Shown here piece after piece: positions 15,320-27,250 of a stretch of DNA of 64,000 bases (its first letter is position 1; each line of letters opens with the position of its first letter). Both the position numbers and the translations under genes were made by a program. This DNA comes from PUPG01 sp031323845. Lineage in GTDB: Bacteria; Bacteroidota; Bacteroidia; Bacteroidales; UBA7960. The notes under the pieces were generated by a model. That model was given only the letters and a program-made list of their open reading frames with translations, ran no database searches and was not told where the DNA came from. The DNA lies in contig JAVIYP010000002.1 in NCBI GenBank assembly GCA_031323845.1, positions 1 through 64,000 on the forward strand, written 5' to 3'.

Positions 15320-16750
15320 ATGATATATCACCCCGAAACATACCGGGTTAAGGACAAGCGGATGCAGCCATTTATTGATGCTGATGAGATCTGGACCTTC
15401 ATCAGGAGGACAAAGGCTGATAAAGCGCGGGTCAGAGAAGTGATCAAGGCTTCTCTTGATAAGAAAAGGCTTTCGCTGGAAGAGACAGCAGTGCTCCTAA
15501 ACGCTAATGATCCTGAACTTGTTGAAGAAATCAAGGAAGGTGCCCGCCAGCTGAAAGAGAAGGTCTATGGTGAACGCATTGTGCTTTTTGCACCCCTGTA
15601 TGTGGGTGATTTGTGCACCAACAATTGCCAGTATTGCGGATTCCGTTCTTCAAACAAGGATGCTAAAAGAATTACCTTAAGCGGCGATGAATTGATTTCC
15701 GAAACCAAAGCACTGATTGACCAGGGACATAAGCGCCTGATCCTGGTTTACGGTGAACATCCGAAATATTCGGCTGATTTTATTGCCGAAACGGTTAAGA
15801 TTGTTTATGGTGTGAAGCATGGTAATGGTGAAATCAGACGGGTGAACATCAACGCTGCGCCTTTTGACATTCCTGGGTTCCGCAAAGTTAAGGATGCCGG
15901 TATAGGCACCTACCAGATATTCCAGGAAACTTATCACGTACCGACCTATAAACAAGTGCACCTTGGGGGTATCAAACGTAATTATGAGTGGCGACTGACC
16001 TCGCTCGACAGGGCGCAGGAGGCTGGGATTGACGATGTCGGTATCGGTGCCCTTTTCGGTTTGTACGATTGGCGTTTTGAAGTAATGGGGCTTGTAAGGC
16101 ATGTTAACCATTTTGAAGCCGTCTATAATGTAGGGCCGCATACCATTTCCTTTCCAAGGATACAAAATGCCATGTCGCTTGATATTTCCAAAGAATACCT
16201 GGTAAAAGATGAAGACTTTGTGAGGTTGGTTTCCATTCTTCGACTGGCCGTTCCTTATACCGGAATGATATTGACAGCGCGGGAACCGGCACATATCCGC
16301 GACCAGATTCTGCGTTTTGGTGTTTCCCAGATCGATGGAGGTACTAACCTGGAGCTGGGCGGCTATTCAAAAGGAGAAAAATCAGCAATCCAGGACCTCA
16401 GCAAGGGTCAGTTCCAGATCAACGACAACAGGTCGCTGGCTGAGATCATGGATGAACTCATTACCTCAGGATACATACCTTCGTTTTGTACAGCCTGTTA
16501 CCGTCTTGGACGGACCGGCGAGCATTTTATGGAGTTTTCCGTGCCCGGATTTATCAAAAGGTATTGTACGCCAAATGCATTGCTCACTATGGCCGAATAC
16601 CTTGAGGATTATGCCGGCGATGAAACAAAAAAGACAGGGTACCAGCTAATAGACAGCAAGATAGGAGAGTTGGCCAAAAGCCAGAAGGTAGAAAGACTGA
16701 AAGAAAAGATCGAAAAGATTAAAGCCGGACAAAGAGATATGTATTTCTAA
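15320..16750 (+). CDS. hydG: [FeFe] hydrogenase H-cluster maturase HydG (radical SAM)
   Basis: The protein has 476 residues, the normal HydG length. The radical SAM motif CTNNCQYC lies near residue 96 and the C-terminal auxiliary cluster motif CTACYRLGRTGEHFM near residue 394. HydG cleaves tyrosine to supply CO and cyanide for the H-cluster. HydE and HydF, the other two maturases, are not in the window. It begins an operon with two TM1266-like regulators, an Rrf2 regulator and a ZIP transporter, with gaps of 11-35 bp. Confidence 0.97.
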   Translation: MIYHPETYRVKDKRMQPFIDADEIWTFIRRTKADKARVREVIKASLDKKRLSLEETAVLLNANDPELVEEIKEGARQLKEKVYGERIVLFAPLYVGDLCTNNCQYCGFRSSNKDAKRITLSGDELISETKALIDQGHKRLILVYGEHPKYSADFIAETVKIVYGVKHGNGEIRRVNINAAPFDIPGFRKVKDAGIGTYQIFQETYHVPTYKQVHLGGIKRNYEWRLTSLDRAQEAGIDDVGIGALFGLYDWRFEVMGLVRHVNHFEAVYNVGPHTISFPRIQNAMSLDISKEYLVKDEDFVRLVSILRLAVPYTGMILTAREPAHIRDQILRFGVSQIDGGTNLELGGYSKGEKSAIQDLSKGQFQINDNRSLAEIMDELITSGYIPSFCTACYRLGRTGEHFMEFSVPGFIKRYCTPNALLTMAEYLEDYAGDETKKTGYQLIDSKIGELAKSQKVERLKEKIEKIKAGQRDMYF

Positions 16751-16761
16751 ACTCATTGTAT

Positions 16762-17028
16762 ATGCAAAAAACAATTATTATGGGGATTCTGGTGTTCGAC
16801 CGGATTAAAGAAGCCGGACGAACCCAACATGTGCTCAGTAAACACGCTGATGTAATTCGCACAAGACTTGGCTTCCATGAATTATCCGATACCGTTTGCA
16901 GCCGGGTGGGAACTATCGTACTTGTTTTGCAGGGAGAGCCTGCTAAATGGCAACAGCTGGAAGAAGACCTTTCAGAAATCGGAGGGGTGGAAGTTAAAAA
17001 AATGACTTTCGATTATATGTTTAAGTAA
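16762..17028 (+). CDS. TM1266-family putative iron-only hydrogenase regulator, copy 1
   Basis: About 88 residues from the ATG at 16762 (a TTG at 16756 is possible). The pattern GILVFDR, VIRTRLGFHE and a closing GVEVKKMTF match the small ACT/NikR-C-like proteins found beside hydrogenase maturases and annotated as iron-only hydrogenase system regulators. No DNA-binding domain is present, so it may bind a small ligand or a partner. It has one cysteine. It is followed by a diverged paralog 11 bp downstream. Confidence 0.85.
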   Translation: MQKTIIMGILVFDRIKEAGRTQHVLSKHADVIRTRLGFHELSDTVCSRVGTIVLVLQGEPAKWQQLEEDLSEIGGVEVKKMTFDYMFK

Positions 17029-17039
17029 AAGTGTATAAT

Positions 17040-17291
17040 ATGTTAGAAATCAGGATATTAGGAGTATATGTCGAAACCAGGGGCCAGACTGCTCAAAAGG
17101 TTCAGGAACTATTAACAAAGTATGGTTGTTCGGTCAGAACAAGACTGGGGCTGCATACACCGGATACAAACTCCTGCAAAAACTGTGGTCTCATCCTGCT
17201 GGAACTTACAGGTAATCCCGATGAATGCCTGCGGCTTGAAAATGAACTTTGGGCTCTCGAGGGTGTTAAAGTACAGAAAATGGTCTTTTAG
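17040..17291 (+). CDS. TM1266-family putative hydrogenase regulator, copy 2 with CxxC
   Basis: About 83 residues from the ATG at 17040 (a GTG at 17031 is possible). It shares the fold pattern of the preceding gene (RILGVYVE, VRTRLGLHTP, closing GVKVQKMVF) and is clearly its paralog. It differs by a CKNC pair in the loop where copy 1 has a single cysteine, which could bind a metal or act as a redox switch. The tandem arrangement suggests a heteromeric regulator. Function is inferred from context only. Confidence 0.8.
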   Translation: MLEIRILGVYVETRGQTAQKVQELLTKYGCSVRTRLGLHTPDTNSCKNCGLILLELTGNPDECLRLENELWALEGVKVQKMVF

Positions 17292-17314
17292 ATACGGTTA
17301 AATAAATAACGTTA

Positions 17315-17722
17315 ATGGCGAAACTTGTAAATTTTTCCGAGGCGGCCTCCCTGGCATTGCATGCCATGGTCATTATTGCTAAGTCCGACAATCACGTAAA
17401 TGTAAACAGTATTGCAAACGAGATGGGTGCTTCCAAAAACCATCTTGCCAAAGTACTGCAGCAATTGGTGAAGCACAACTATCTTAAATCAGTCCGCGGT
17501 CCGAATGGAGGCTTTATCCTGAGTAAACCGGCCGATCAAATCAGCGTCCTGGAAATCTACGAGTCCATAGAAGGCAAAATTGAAACACCTGAGTGCCCGC
17601 TTGACCGGCAAATATGCCCCTTTAATAAATGCCTCATGAGTGGCCTGGTGACCGATGTATTGTTGCAATTCAAGAAATACTTCGGTGAACAGAGCCTGGA
17701 AGATTTTGTAACGCGCACTTGA
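17315..17722 (+). CDS. Rrf2-family transcriptional regulator with Fe-S-type cysteines
   Basis: The protein has 135 residues. An N-terminal winged helix (ASKNHLAKVLQQL, then VRGPNGGF) is typical of Rrf2/IscR/NsrR proteins. Three cysteines, C-x6-C-x4-C at about residues 91-103, occupy the cluster-binding loop, so it probably senses iron-sulfur, NO or redox status. Being inside the hydG operon, it likely controls hydrogenase maturation or metal uptake, or both. No other DNA-binding regulator is in this operon. Confidence 0.92.
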   Translation: MAKLVNFSEAASLALHAMVIIAKSDNHVNVNSIANEMGASKNHLAKVLQQLVKHNYLKSVRGPNGGFILSKPADQISVLEIYESIEGKIETPECPLDRQICPFNKCLMSGLVTDVLLQFKKYFGEQSLEDFVTRT

Positions 17723-17757
17723 TACAATGCCTGGCTGCCGGTAATGAACCTGCCCCT

Positions 17758-18582
17758 ATGTATGAATCTTTTTCAAATATTGATCAGATACTTATAGCCT
17801 TTGGCTTGACCTTATTCGCAGGTCTTTCAACCGGTATCGGCAGCGCCATTGCTTTTTTCACCAATCGAACCAGCACAAAATTCCTTTCCATTGCCCTGGG
17901 TTTCTCTGCAGGCGTCATGATCTATCTCTCTTTTGTTGAAATTTTCCCCAAAGCGCAGCAGATAATGCTTGCAGAAATGAACACACAGTCAAGTTATTTG
18001 CTGACGGTCGCAGCTTTTTTTTCGGGAATGCTTCTCATTGCCATTATCGACAGGATGGTACCGGCTTTTGAGAACCCTCATGAGCTGAAAAGGGTGGAGC
18101 AGATGGAGCATCCGGATCAAATAAAAAACAAAAAACTTTACAGGATGGGGGTCATGTCTGCTGTGGCCATTGCCATCCATAATTTTCCGGAGGGTTTGGC
18201 CACGTTTGTAGCAGCCATGCAGGATGTCAGACTTGGCCTCCCCATTGCCATAGCCATTGCCTTGCATAACATCCCCGAAGGCATTGCCATATCCGTACCC
18301 ATTCACCAGGCTACCGGCAGCAGAAGAAAAGCCTTTAAATACTCCTTCCTCTCCGGTCTGGCAGAACCTTTGGGCGCAGTGTTCGGTTTTTTTATACTGA
18401 TGCCTTTTATGAATGATATCGTTTTTGGATTTATGTTTGCCGCCGTTGCCGGAATTATGGTATTTATTTCCATAGATAACCTGCTGCCCGCAGCCCGCGA
18501 ATACGGCGAGCCTCACCTAAGCCTGTATGGCCTGACTGCCGGAATGGCGGTAATGGCCGTGAGCCTTGTATTCTTTATGTGA
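17758..18582 (+). CDS. ZIP-family metal transporter (ZupT-like)
   Basis: About 274 residues from the ATG at 17758; an open TTG start at 17719 would overlap the rrf2 gene. It has about eight membrane segments and two metal-binding helices with HNFPEG and HNIPEG, diagnostic of the ZupT group that imports zinc, iron and other divalent ions into the cytoplasm. As the last gene of the hydG operon it could supply iron for H-cluster assembly, which is an inference from position. The loop between the third and fourth helices is short. Confidence 0.9.
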   Translation: MYESFSNIDQILIAFGLTLFAGLSTGIGSAIAFFTNRTSTKFLSIALGFSAGVMIYLSFVEIFPKAQQIMLAEMNTQSSYLLTVAAFFSGMLLIAIIDRMVPAFENPHELKRVEQMEHPDQIKNKKLYRMGVMSAVAIAIHNFPEGLATFVAAMQDVRLGLPIAIAIALHNIPEGIAISVPIHQATGSRRKAFKYSFLSGLAEPLGAVFGFFILMPFMNDIVFGFMFAAVAGIMVFISIDNLLPAAREYGEPHLSLYGLTAGMAVMAVSLVFFM

Positions 18583-18725
18583 TTTCCCTGAATGACCCGG
18601 CAAAAGCTGCCTTTGGCTGACTTCAACTATCATCCTGAAGCATTGTCAAGACGAACGTCTAATTGAGTTTAATGCTGCTCTCGTAATCACAGCCAATGTT
18701 AAGAAGTTCGTGTCTGTTGACCGTA

Positions 18726-19844
18726 TTATGGATACCTGACGATGAAACTGTCTATAAATCCCTGATTTCTGAGGTTGTTGCGGAGAATCAGTGCCTCGTC
18801 CCGGGTATTGAGCTGCCCTATGATGATCTTATACAACCTCTGTCCGGTTTTTTCACATACCTCAATAAATACAGGGTGCCCAAACCGGTACTGGTAATCC
18901 AATGCTGTTTCCTGTACTTTTCTGAATCTTGTATGTGTGGCAAGCTGAACACCAATGCCCCTTGGCTTATATGGTTGAAGATCAGTGTCATAAAACCCGG
19001 GCAACAGGTTTTTTAGCTTTGGAGTGTCCTCAACTTCTCTCTCAGCGTCTGTTACCGTCAACTTAAGCGAATCCGCGAGATCTAAAGGGATTCCGTTACT
19101 GATCAGAATTTCAGTTTCCAACGGAACAGAGGTGAGCATTTCCTCAGCTTTCTTCAGGTGATCCGCAGCTTCCTGTTCATCGCCGCTTTCCTGAAAGATC
19201 AGGCTCAAATAATATTGAATTACCGCATTGTCCCTGAATGTTTGTTCGGCAATCATAAGGTCATCAACGGCTTGTTCTGCACTGCCTAGATAGTAAAAAG
19301 TCTTACCACGATACAAATGCACTTCAGCAAGCTTTGGCTTTAAGCGAAGACTTACGTCAAAATCCCTGAGTGCCTGATGATATTCTTCGAGATAATACAA
19401 TACCCTGCCTCGCTGAAAGTAGCTGGCATATCCGGGATTGATGCGAACGGCTTCGTCCAGGTAGGGTAATGCCTTGTCATACCATCCCAGGTAAGTTTTG
19501 GTCAACCCGATTAAATAGCGGCTTTGTTTATGAAGCTGATGGTCGAGATCATCGGCCTGTAAAAAATCCTCCAGGGCTTCAGGATACTTTGCCAGTTCCA
19601 GCCGGGCCAGTCCCCTGTAAAGGTAAGCTTCTGCATAGAGGGAGTCCAGATCAAGAGCTAAGGTAAACAGAGACTCTGCCTCCGAAAAATTATTCAATAC
19701 CCCTTTTCTGACACCTTCCGTAAACAGCTGCCTTACCTGACGGGCATCTGCTGATGCGGGCTGAGCATGCGCTATCAGACAGCAAAGCAGGAACAGCCCT
19801 GAAAGAAGAGCCCTTGTATTTTTTATGGAACGGGTAAACCTCAT
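18726..19844 (-). CDS. Secreted TPR-repeat protein with a C-terminal SPOR-like domain
   Basis: The protein has 372 residues. A signal peptide (residues 1 to about 31) is followed by about six TPR units (about 33-235), a linker, and a C-terminal domain (about 295-372) ending in IIIGQLNTRDEALILRNNL, which resembles a SPOR peptidoglycan-binding domain. It probably acts in the periplasm as a scaffold. It is the third gene of an operon with an S41 protease and a class IV PLP enzyme, 37 bp after the latter. Confidence 0.8.
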   Translation of the reverse strand: MRFTRSIKNTRALLSGLFLLCCLIAHAQPASADARQVRQLFTEGVRKGVLNNFSEAESLFTLALDLDSLYAEAYLYRGLARLELAKYPEALEDFLQADDLDHQLHKQSRYLIGLTKTYLGWYDKALPYLDEAVRINPGYASYFQRGRVLYYLEEYHQALRDFDVSLRLKPKLAEVHLYRGKTFYYLGSAEQAVDDLMIAEQTFRDNAVIQYYLSLIFQESGDEQEAADHLKKAEEMLTSVPLETEILISNGIPLDLADSLKLTVTDAEREVEDTPKLKNLLPGFYDTDLQPYKPRGIGVQLATHTRFRKVQETALDYQYRFGHPVFIEVCEKTGQRLYKIIIGQLNTRDEALILRNNLRNQGFIDSFIVRYP

Positions 19845-19881
19845 CGCTTATCCATCATATTAATCTCTGCCGGATAACAAC

Positions 19882-20754
19882 TTACTGATTTTTTACGTAT
19901 TTCGACACATAGTCCGCTGCTTTCCTGCTAAGAAGGCTAAGCAAAACGGATGCCATTTTGTTGTTGTATTTCCTGTTGTTAAACTCTTTTACCCATCGTA
20001 TTCCCTGAACAGCATTGCTCAGGAAGACTTCTTCGGCTTTTTCGAGATCAGCGGGAGAAATCCTGTCTTCAATGATGTCCATTCCGTTTTCATGCATGAT
20101 CTCAATGATAACGGCCCGCATTATACCTTCCACACATCCCTGGTTGAGTGAAGGTGTTCTGAACACACCGTTCTGGAAGATAAAGACATTAGAGGCGGTT
20201 GCCTCTGCGATCATACCTTCCTGGTTCAGCAGCAGGGCATCTCCAAAACCCAGGTTTCTCTTGTACAGGCTTGCCAGCACATAGAGTTGCGCATTAATGC
20301 TTTTTGTCTGTGACAATTTATTCTGATGCTTCCGGATTTCATCGTAAAGAGTTAGGGTAATGCCTTTGTTGTTCAAAACAAAGGTTCCGGTTTCCAGGGC
20401 TTCTGATTCAATGAGCAGTGAGGCCTGGTTTGAATAGGGGGTATAGTAACCACCCTCATCCCGGAAGAGGGTGCACCTGATCCGTGCTGCACCGCCTTCC
20501 TTATGGTTTTCTCTGTACAACGCATTAACCTGGTCCTTAAACAATTCAACAGACCAGCCGGTGCCGGGGTTCATCTGCAATACCGAAGCTCCTTGCGTCA
20601 GACGGCGGTAGTGGTGTTCTGCCCATAACATAACACTGTCATGGACCCTGATTGTTTCAAAAAGCCCATCACCATAACGGAATGCCCTGTTGGAGGCTGA
20701 AAGACAAAACTTATCCCGGTGAATAAGGTTGCCGTTATATGAGAGCATAACCAT
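19882..20754 (-). CDS. Class IV PLP-dependent aminotransferase/lyase (PabC-like)
   Basis: The protein has 290 residues. It has the class IV fold pattern: FRYGDGLFETIRV near residue 25, the PLP lysine in QTKSINAQLYVLA, and the phosphate-binding EATASNVF. The family includes 4-amino-4-deoxychorismate lyase (PabC), branched-chain aminotransferase and D-amino acid aminotransferase. Its length and sequence fit PabC best, releasing p-aminobenzoate and pyruvate for folate synthesis, but the substrate cannot be fixed. Its ATG follows the S41 protease stop directly. An alternative start is the ATG at 20748. Confidence 0.82.
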   Translation of the reverse strand: MVMLSYNGNLIHRDKFCLSASNRAFRYGDGLFETIRVHDSVMLWAEHHYRRLTQGASVLQMNPGTGWSVELFKDQVNALYRENHKEGGAARIRCTLFRDEGGYYTPYSNQASLLIESEALETGTFVLNNKGITLTLYDEIRKHQNKLSQTKSINAQLYVLASLYKRNLGFGDALLLNQEGMIAEATASNVFIFQNGVFRTPSLNQGCVEGIMRAVIIEIMHENGMDIIEDRISPADLEKAEEVFLSNAVQGIRWVKEFNNRKYNNKMASVLLSLLSRKAADYVSKYVKNQ

Positions 20755-22359
20755 CTAAAACAATAAACTCATCTGTTCAAAAGTATCACCTTCAATAAGC
20801 TCAATGGCTTTCAGATAAGCATCATCAAGCTGCATAAAAACCTGTGTAAATGCCGAAAAATCGAATAAATTACGAGCAATTAGTGCTTTTAGCTGGTTTT
20901 TGAGCACCAAAAGACTTTCTTCGGTTTCCTCTTCAGGATACAGATCGTGGGCGGCAGCGTAATCGTAGAGTTTTTGCAGCAATGCATCATCCACGTTGAA
21001 GGCTGCAAGGAAGTGGTCAACATCAGGATATTCCTGTGCCAGCGTTGTCCGGTTGCGGTTGGTATATTCTATGCCAAAGTTGTTCAGGATGCCTCTTCGC
21101 TGCATTCGTGCAAAAAAATCGGAAACTCTGTTGGTGTCAAGCGGGATAAAGAAGTCCGGCATGATACCACCGCCACCAAAAACGGCTCTCTTGTTGTTTT
21201 TGGTATAAAATTTAAGAGAATCCGGAAAGCTTATCACATCCGGGTTAACCAGTTCACCTGATGACAGTCTTTCGGCAAGATCCCTGTAATATTTTTCTGC
21301 TCCTTCGTCGTAAGGTTTCTGGATGTTTCTGCCTGTAGGTGTGTGATAAGCGGCTGTTGTCAGCCGTATGGCAGAACCGTCGGGGAGTTCAAAGGGACGT
21401 TGTACCAGACCTTTTCCAAATGTACGCCTGCCAACCAACAGACCTCTGTCCCAGTCCTGTACGGCACCGGCCACGATCTCACTGGCAGAGGCACTGCCCT
21501 CATTGATGAGCACTACCAGCTTTCCTGTTTTGAACGTACCGCGGAAGGTACTTTTGAATTCCTGCCGGGGCGCCGCATGGCCCTCAGTGTACACGATCAT
21601 TTTGTCCCGGTCAAGAAACTGGTCTGCCAGATCAATGGCTACATCGAGATAGCCTCCGGAATTATAGTTCAGGTCGAGGATAAGGTGTTGCATTCCCTGG
21701 CTCCTGAGGTCTCTCATTGCTTCCTGGAACTCCCGCATGGTGGTCCTGGAAAAACGGTTCAATTTGATATAACCGATTTCCGGAGTAGCCATAAAAGCAG
21801 CATCCAGTGAATGTATGGGTATACGGTCGCGCGTTATGGTAAAATCAAGCAGATTTTTTGATCCGGCACGAAAGATACTCACTTCAACCTGTGAGCCTCT
21901 TTCACCCCGGAGCCTGTCCTGTACGTACTGATTGGTTATCTGGCTCCCATGCGATACTTCTCCGTCAATCTTGACGATCTTATCGCCCGGCATTAATCCC
22001 ACCTTTTCTGATGGCCCGCCCGGTATTGGACTGACAACAATAATGGTGTCGTTGATGAGGTTAAATTGTATGCCAATGCCTTCGAAGCTCCCTTCAAGGG
22101 GCTCGTTGGCCCTCCGCAACTCGTCAGCCGAAAGATACACACTGTGCGGATCCAGCGCTTTGAGCATTCCTCGAATGGCATCTTCAACCAGCGTTTCATC
22201 GTCAAGTTCTTCTATATAGGCAAATTCAATGAACTGGAGTGCCCTTTGCAATTTCTCCATTTGACTCTGACGCACTTGTGCATGCCCCACATCAGGCATG
22301 ATAAAACATGCCGCAACCAAAAATGCAATCCAAAATTTTAACATAGCAAGAATTCTCAT
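20755..22359 (-). CDS. S41-family C-terminal processing peptidase
   Basis: 534 residues from the ATG at 22359. A signal peptide or membrane anchor (about residues 5-29) precedes a PDZ domain (about 75-165) and the S41 catalytic domain, with nucleophile Ser in GSASASEI and the general-base Lys in TFGKGLVQ. It cleaves periplasmic proteins at hydrophobic C-termini. It is the first gene of the operon with the PLP enzyme and the TPR/SPOR protein. The frame stays open for 17 more codons upstream, but that N-terminus is less signal-like. Confidence 0.92.
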   Translation of the reverse strand: MRILAMLKFWIAFLVAACFIMPDVGHAQVRQSQMEKLQRALQFIEFAYIEELDDETLVEDAIRGMLKALDPHSVYLSADELRRANEPLEGSFEGIGIQFNLINDTIIVVSPIPGGPSEKVGLMPGDKIVKIDGEVSHGSQITNQYVQDRLRGERGSQVEVSIFRAGSKNLLDFTITRDRIPIHSLDAAFMATPEIGYIKLNRFSRTTMREFQEAMRDLRSQGMQHLILDLNYNSGGYLDVAIDLADQFLDRDKMIVYTEGHAAPRQEFKSTFRGTFKTGKLVVLINEGSASASEIVAGAVQDWDRGLLVGRRTFGKGLVQRPFELPDGSAIRLTTAAYHTPTGRNIQKPYDEGAEKYYRDLAERLSSGELVNPDVISFPDSLKFYTKNNKRAVFGGGGIMPDFFIPLDTNRVSDFFARMQRRGILNNFGIEYTNRNRTTLAQEYPDVDHFLAAFNVDDALLQKLYDYAAAHDLYPEEETEESLLVLKNQLKALIARNLFDFSAFTQVFMQLDDAYLKAIELIEGDTFEQMSLLF

Positions 22360-22445
22360 CAGATCCGGTAAATAAACGTTAACAAAAAACATGTAATCAG
22401 CAACAGTCAATCCTTGAACCTTGATCCCTGTTTACCCTGTAATCA

Positions 22446-22453
22446 CAAAAATA
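22446..22453 (-). promoter_or_regulatory. Candidate -7 promoter box for the S41 operon
   Basis: The reverse strand reads TATTTTTG, a perfect TAnnTTTG match about 87 bp upstream of the chosen ATG. A second match, TATCTTTG, lies at 22487-22494. Neither has a clear -33 TTTG. Confidence 0.35.
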
Positions 22454-22509
22454 GTGCCTTATGCAGCACGCTGCCGGGATATCATACAAAGATAATAAAA
22501 AAATGCGGG

Positions 22510-22941
22510 CTAAGCCTCTCTGTCCATTTCTCTTTGCTGGTCTTTCTGCTTCAGGGTGTCTCTTTTGTCGTAGAGCTTTTTTCCTTTGGCCAGGGCGATC
22601 TCCAGTTTTGCCAGACCTTTTTCATTAATAAACAGTCTTGTGGGTACCAGCGTAAAACCTTTCTCATCAAGTTTGCCTTTTAACTTGCGAAGTTCCCGGG
22701 CTGTAAGTAGTATTTTCCGGTCTCGCTTTGGCTCATGGTTGTTGTAGGTTCCATACACATAAGCAGCGATATGCATGTTTCTTACATAGAGTTCATTACC
22801 TGTGAAGGAGCAATAAGACTCCTTTAGGCTGGCTTTTCCGGCCCGGATCGACTTGATTTCGGTACCCGTGAGCACCAGGCCTGCAGAAAAAACCTCCAGC
22901 AGAAAATACTCAAACGCGGCTTTTTTATTCTTAATTTCCAT
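22510..22941 (-). CDS. smpB: SsrA-binding protein SmpB
   Basis: 143 residues from the ATG at 22941 (MEIKNKKA). The family motifs TGTEIKSIRAGKASLKES, KLLYDKRD-like KKLYDKRDTLKQKD and the basic C-terminal tail are all present. SmpB delivers tmRNA to stalled ribosomes in trans-translation. No tmRNA gene is recognised in the window. It lies alone on the reverse strand with its own promoter and is followed by the S41 operon. Confidence 0.96.
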   Translation of the reverse strand: MEIKNKKAAFEYFLLEVFSAGLVLTGTEIKSIRAGKASLKESYCSFTGNELYVRNMHIAAYVYGTYNNHEPKRDRKILLTARELRKLKGKLDEKGFTLVPTRLFINEKGLAKLEIALAKGKKLYDKRDTLKQKDQQREMDREA

Positions 22942-22986
22942 GTTACCAGCCCTTAACCAGTGCACATCAGTGTGCTGTGAGCACCT

Positions 22987-22995
22987 GCAAAGATA
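22987..22995 (-). promoter_or_regulatory. -7 promoter box for smpB
   Basis: The reverse strand reads TATCTTTGC, a perfect Bacteroidota -7 match 45 bp upstream of the smpB ATG. Confidence 0.5.
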
Positions 22996-23055
22996 GAAAA
23001 AACAAGGCGTTTCCTCATAATTAATCCCTTCATTAAACTTATCAGGGAAATAAAT

Positions 23056-23087
23056 GTTGCACTATTTGTAAAAAAATATACTTTTGC
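23056..23087 (+). promoter_or_regulatory. Promoter for the DUF2795 gene
   Basis: GTTG at 23056-23059 (one mismatch to the -33 TTTG) is followed after 19 bp by TACTTTTGC (23079-23087), a perfect -7 element. This supports the start at 23111 rather than an upstream codon. Confidence 0.55.
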
Positions 23088-23110
23088 AAAAAAATAAAAC
23101 CATTACGCAT

Positions 23111-23332
23111 ATGTATTGGACCTTAGAACTTGCATCCAAACTGGAAGACGCGCCCTGGCCCGCCACAAAGGAAGAGCTTATTGATTACGCCCTTCGTTCG
23201 GGAGCGCCGATGGAAGTCATTGAAAACCTTCAGGAGATTGAAGACGAAGGGGATGTTTATGAAAGCATTGAGGACATCTGGCCGGACTATCCGACCAAAG
23301 ACGACTTTTTCTTTCACGAAGATGAATATTGA
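23111..23332 (+). CDS. Small DUF2795 protein
   Basis: 73 residues from the ATG at 23111. It contains the DUF2795 signature of an aromatic N-terminus (YWTLELASKLED) and PATKEELIDYALRSGAP, with an acidic C-terminus (about 16 Asp/Glu in the last 35 residues). Members are widespread small bacterial proteins of unknown function. It has its own promoter and terminator, so it is a monocistronic unit between smpB and secA. Confidence 0.88.
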   Translation: MYWTLELASKLEDAPWPATKEELIDYALRSGAPMEVIENLQEIEDEGDVYESIEDIWPDYPTKDDFFFHEDEY

Positions 23333-23359
23333 CGATCTCCTGACCCCACTGCATACAAA

Positions 23360-23382
23360 ACCGGCTGATGGCCGGTTTTTTT
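23360..23382 (+). terminator. Rho-independent terminator after the DUF2795 gene
   Basis: ACCGGC (23360-23365) and GCCGGT (23371-23376) form a 6 bp stem with a 5-base loop, extended by A-T pairs and followed by a seven-base T run. Confidence 0.88.
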
Positions 23383-23435
23383 GTGGTCTGGGGAATTCCT
23401 GCACAGGCCATAACTCCATTGTCAGCATATTTGAT

Positions 23436-23443
23436 TAACTTTG
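23436..23443 (+). promoter_or_regulatory. -7 promoter box for secA
   Basis: TAACTTTG is an exact TAnnTTTG match 22 bp upstream of the secA ATG. No good -33 box is seen. Confidence 0.45.
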
Positions 23444-23465
23444 TGTCCCTAAAAAGTAAGGCATC

Positions 23466-26750
<3,285 letters not shown>

Positions 26751-26767
26751 TCCATAAACATCAGACT

Positions 26768-27175
26768 ATGTTTACTTATGAAACTCAATTGCGCGTAAGG
26801 TACGCGGAAACCGATCAGATGGGTTTTGTCTATTATGGCAACTACCCGCAGTATTATGAAGTAGGCAGGGCAGATGCCATGCGACAACTCGGAACTACTT
26901 ATAAGGATATGGAAGAAAGAGGCGTTGTAATGCCCATCGTGGATATGCACATCAAGTATATCCGCCCTGCACGCTATGATGATCTGTTAACCATCCGGAC
27001 CACAGTTCCGGAACTGCCGCGTTCGCGCATGCATTTTGATTATGAAGTGTATAATCAGGAGGGTGTTTTGCTGAACAAAGGTTATACCGTTCTGGCCTTT
27101 TTGAATAAATCGAACGGAAAACCTTGTCCGGCGCCTGACTGGTTCCTTGAAAGGTTGCAGGCAGTCCGGGGTTAA
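26768..27175 (+). CDS. YbgC/4HBT-family acyl-CoA thioesterase
   Basis: 135 residues from the ATG at 26768. The hotdog-fold active-site segment AETDQMGFVYYGNY carries the catalytic Asp near residue 16 and is typical of YbgC/4-hydroxybenzoyl-CoA thioesterases. It hydrolyses acyl-CoA thioesters in the cytoplasm; the acyl chain preference is unknown. The frame is open further upstream into secA, but the start 17 bp after the secA stop fits the family. Likely co-transcribed with secA. Confidence 0.9.
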   Translation: MFTYETQLRVRYAETDQMGFVYYGNYPQYYEVGRADAMRQLGTTYKDMEERGVVMPIVDMHIKYIRPARYDDLLTIRTTVPELPRSRMHFDYEVYNQEGVLLNKGYTVLAFLNKSNGKPCPAPDWFLERLQAVRG

Positions 27176-27250
27176 TCTTTTTCCTGGGATCGCCACAGAT
27201 CCCGGACGTATGTTGTTCAATCAATTTTATGTTAATAATACAATACCGTT

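Noticed and set aside
27184..27205. Terminator between the thioesterase and OsmC genes
   Set aside because: The stem (about 8 bp) has no T run on either strand.
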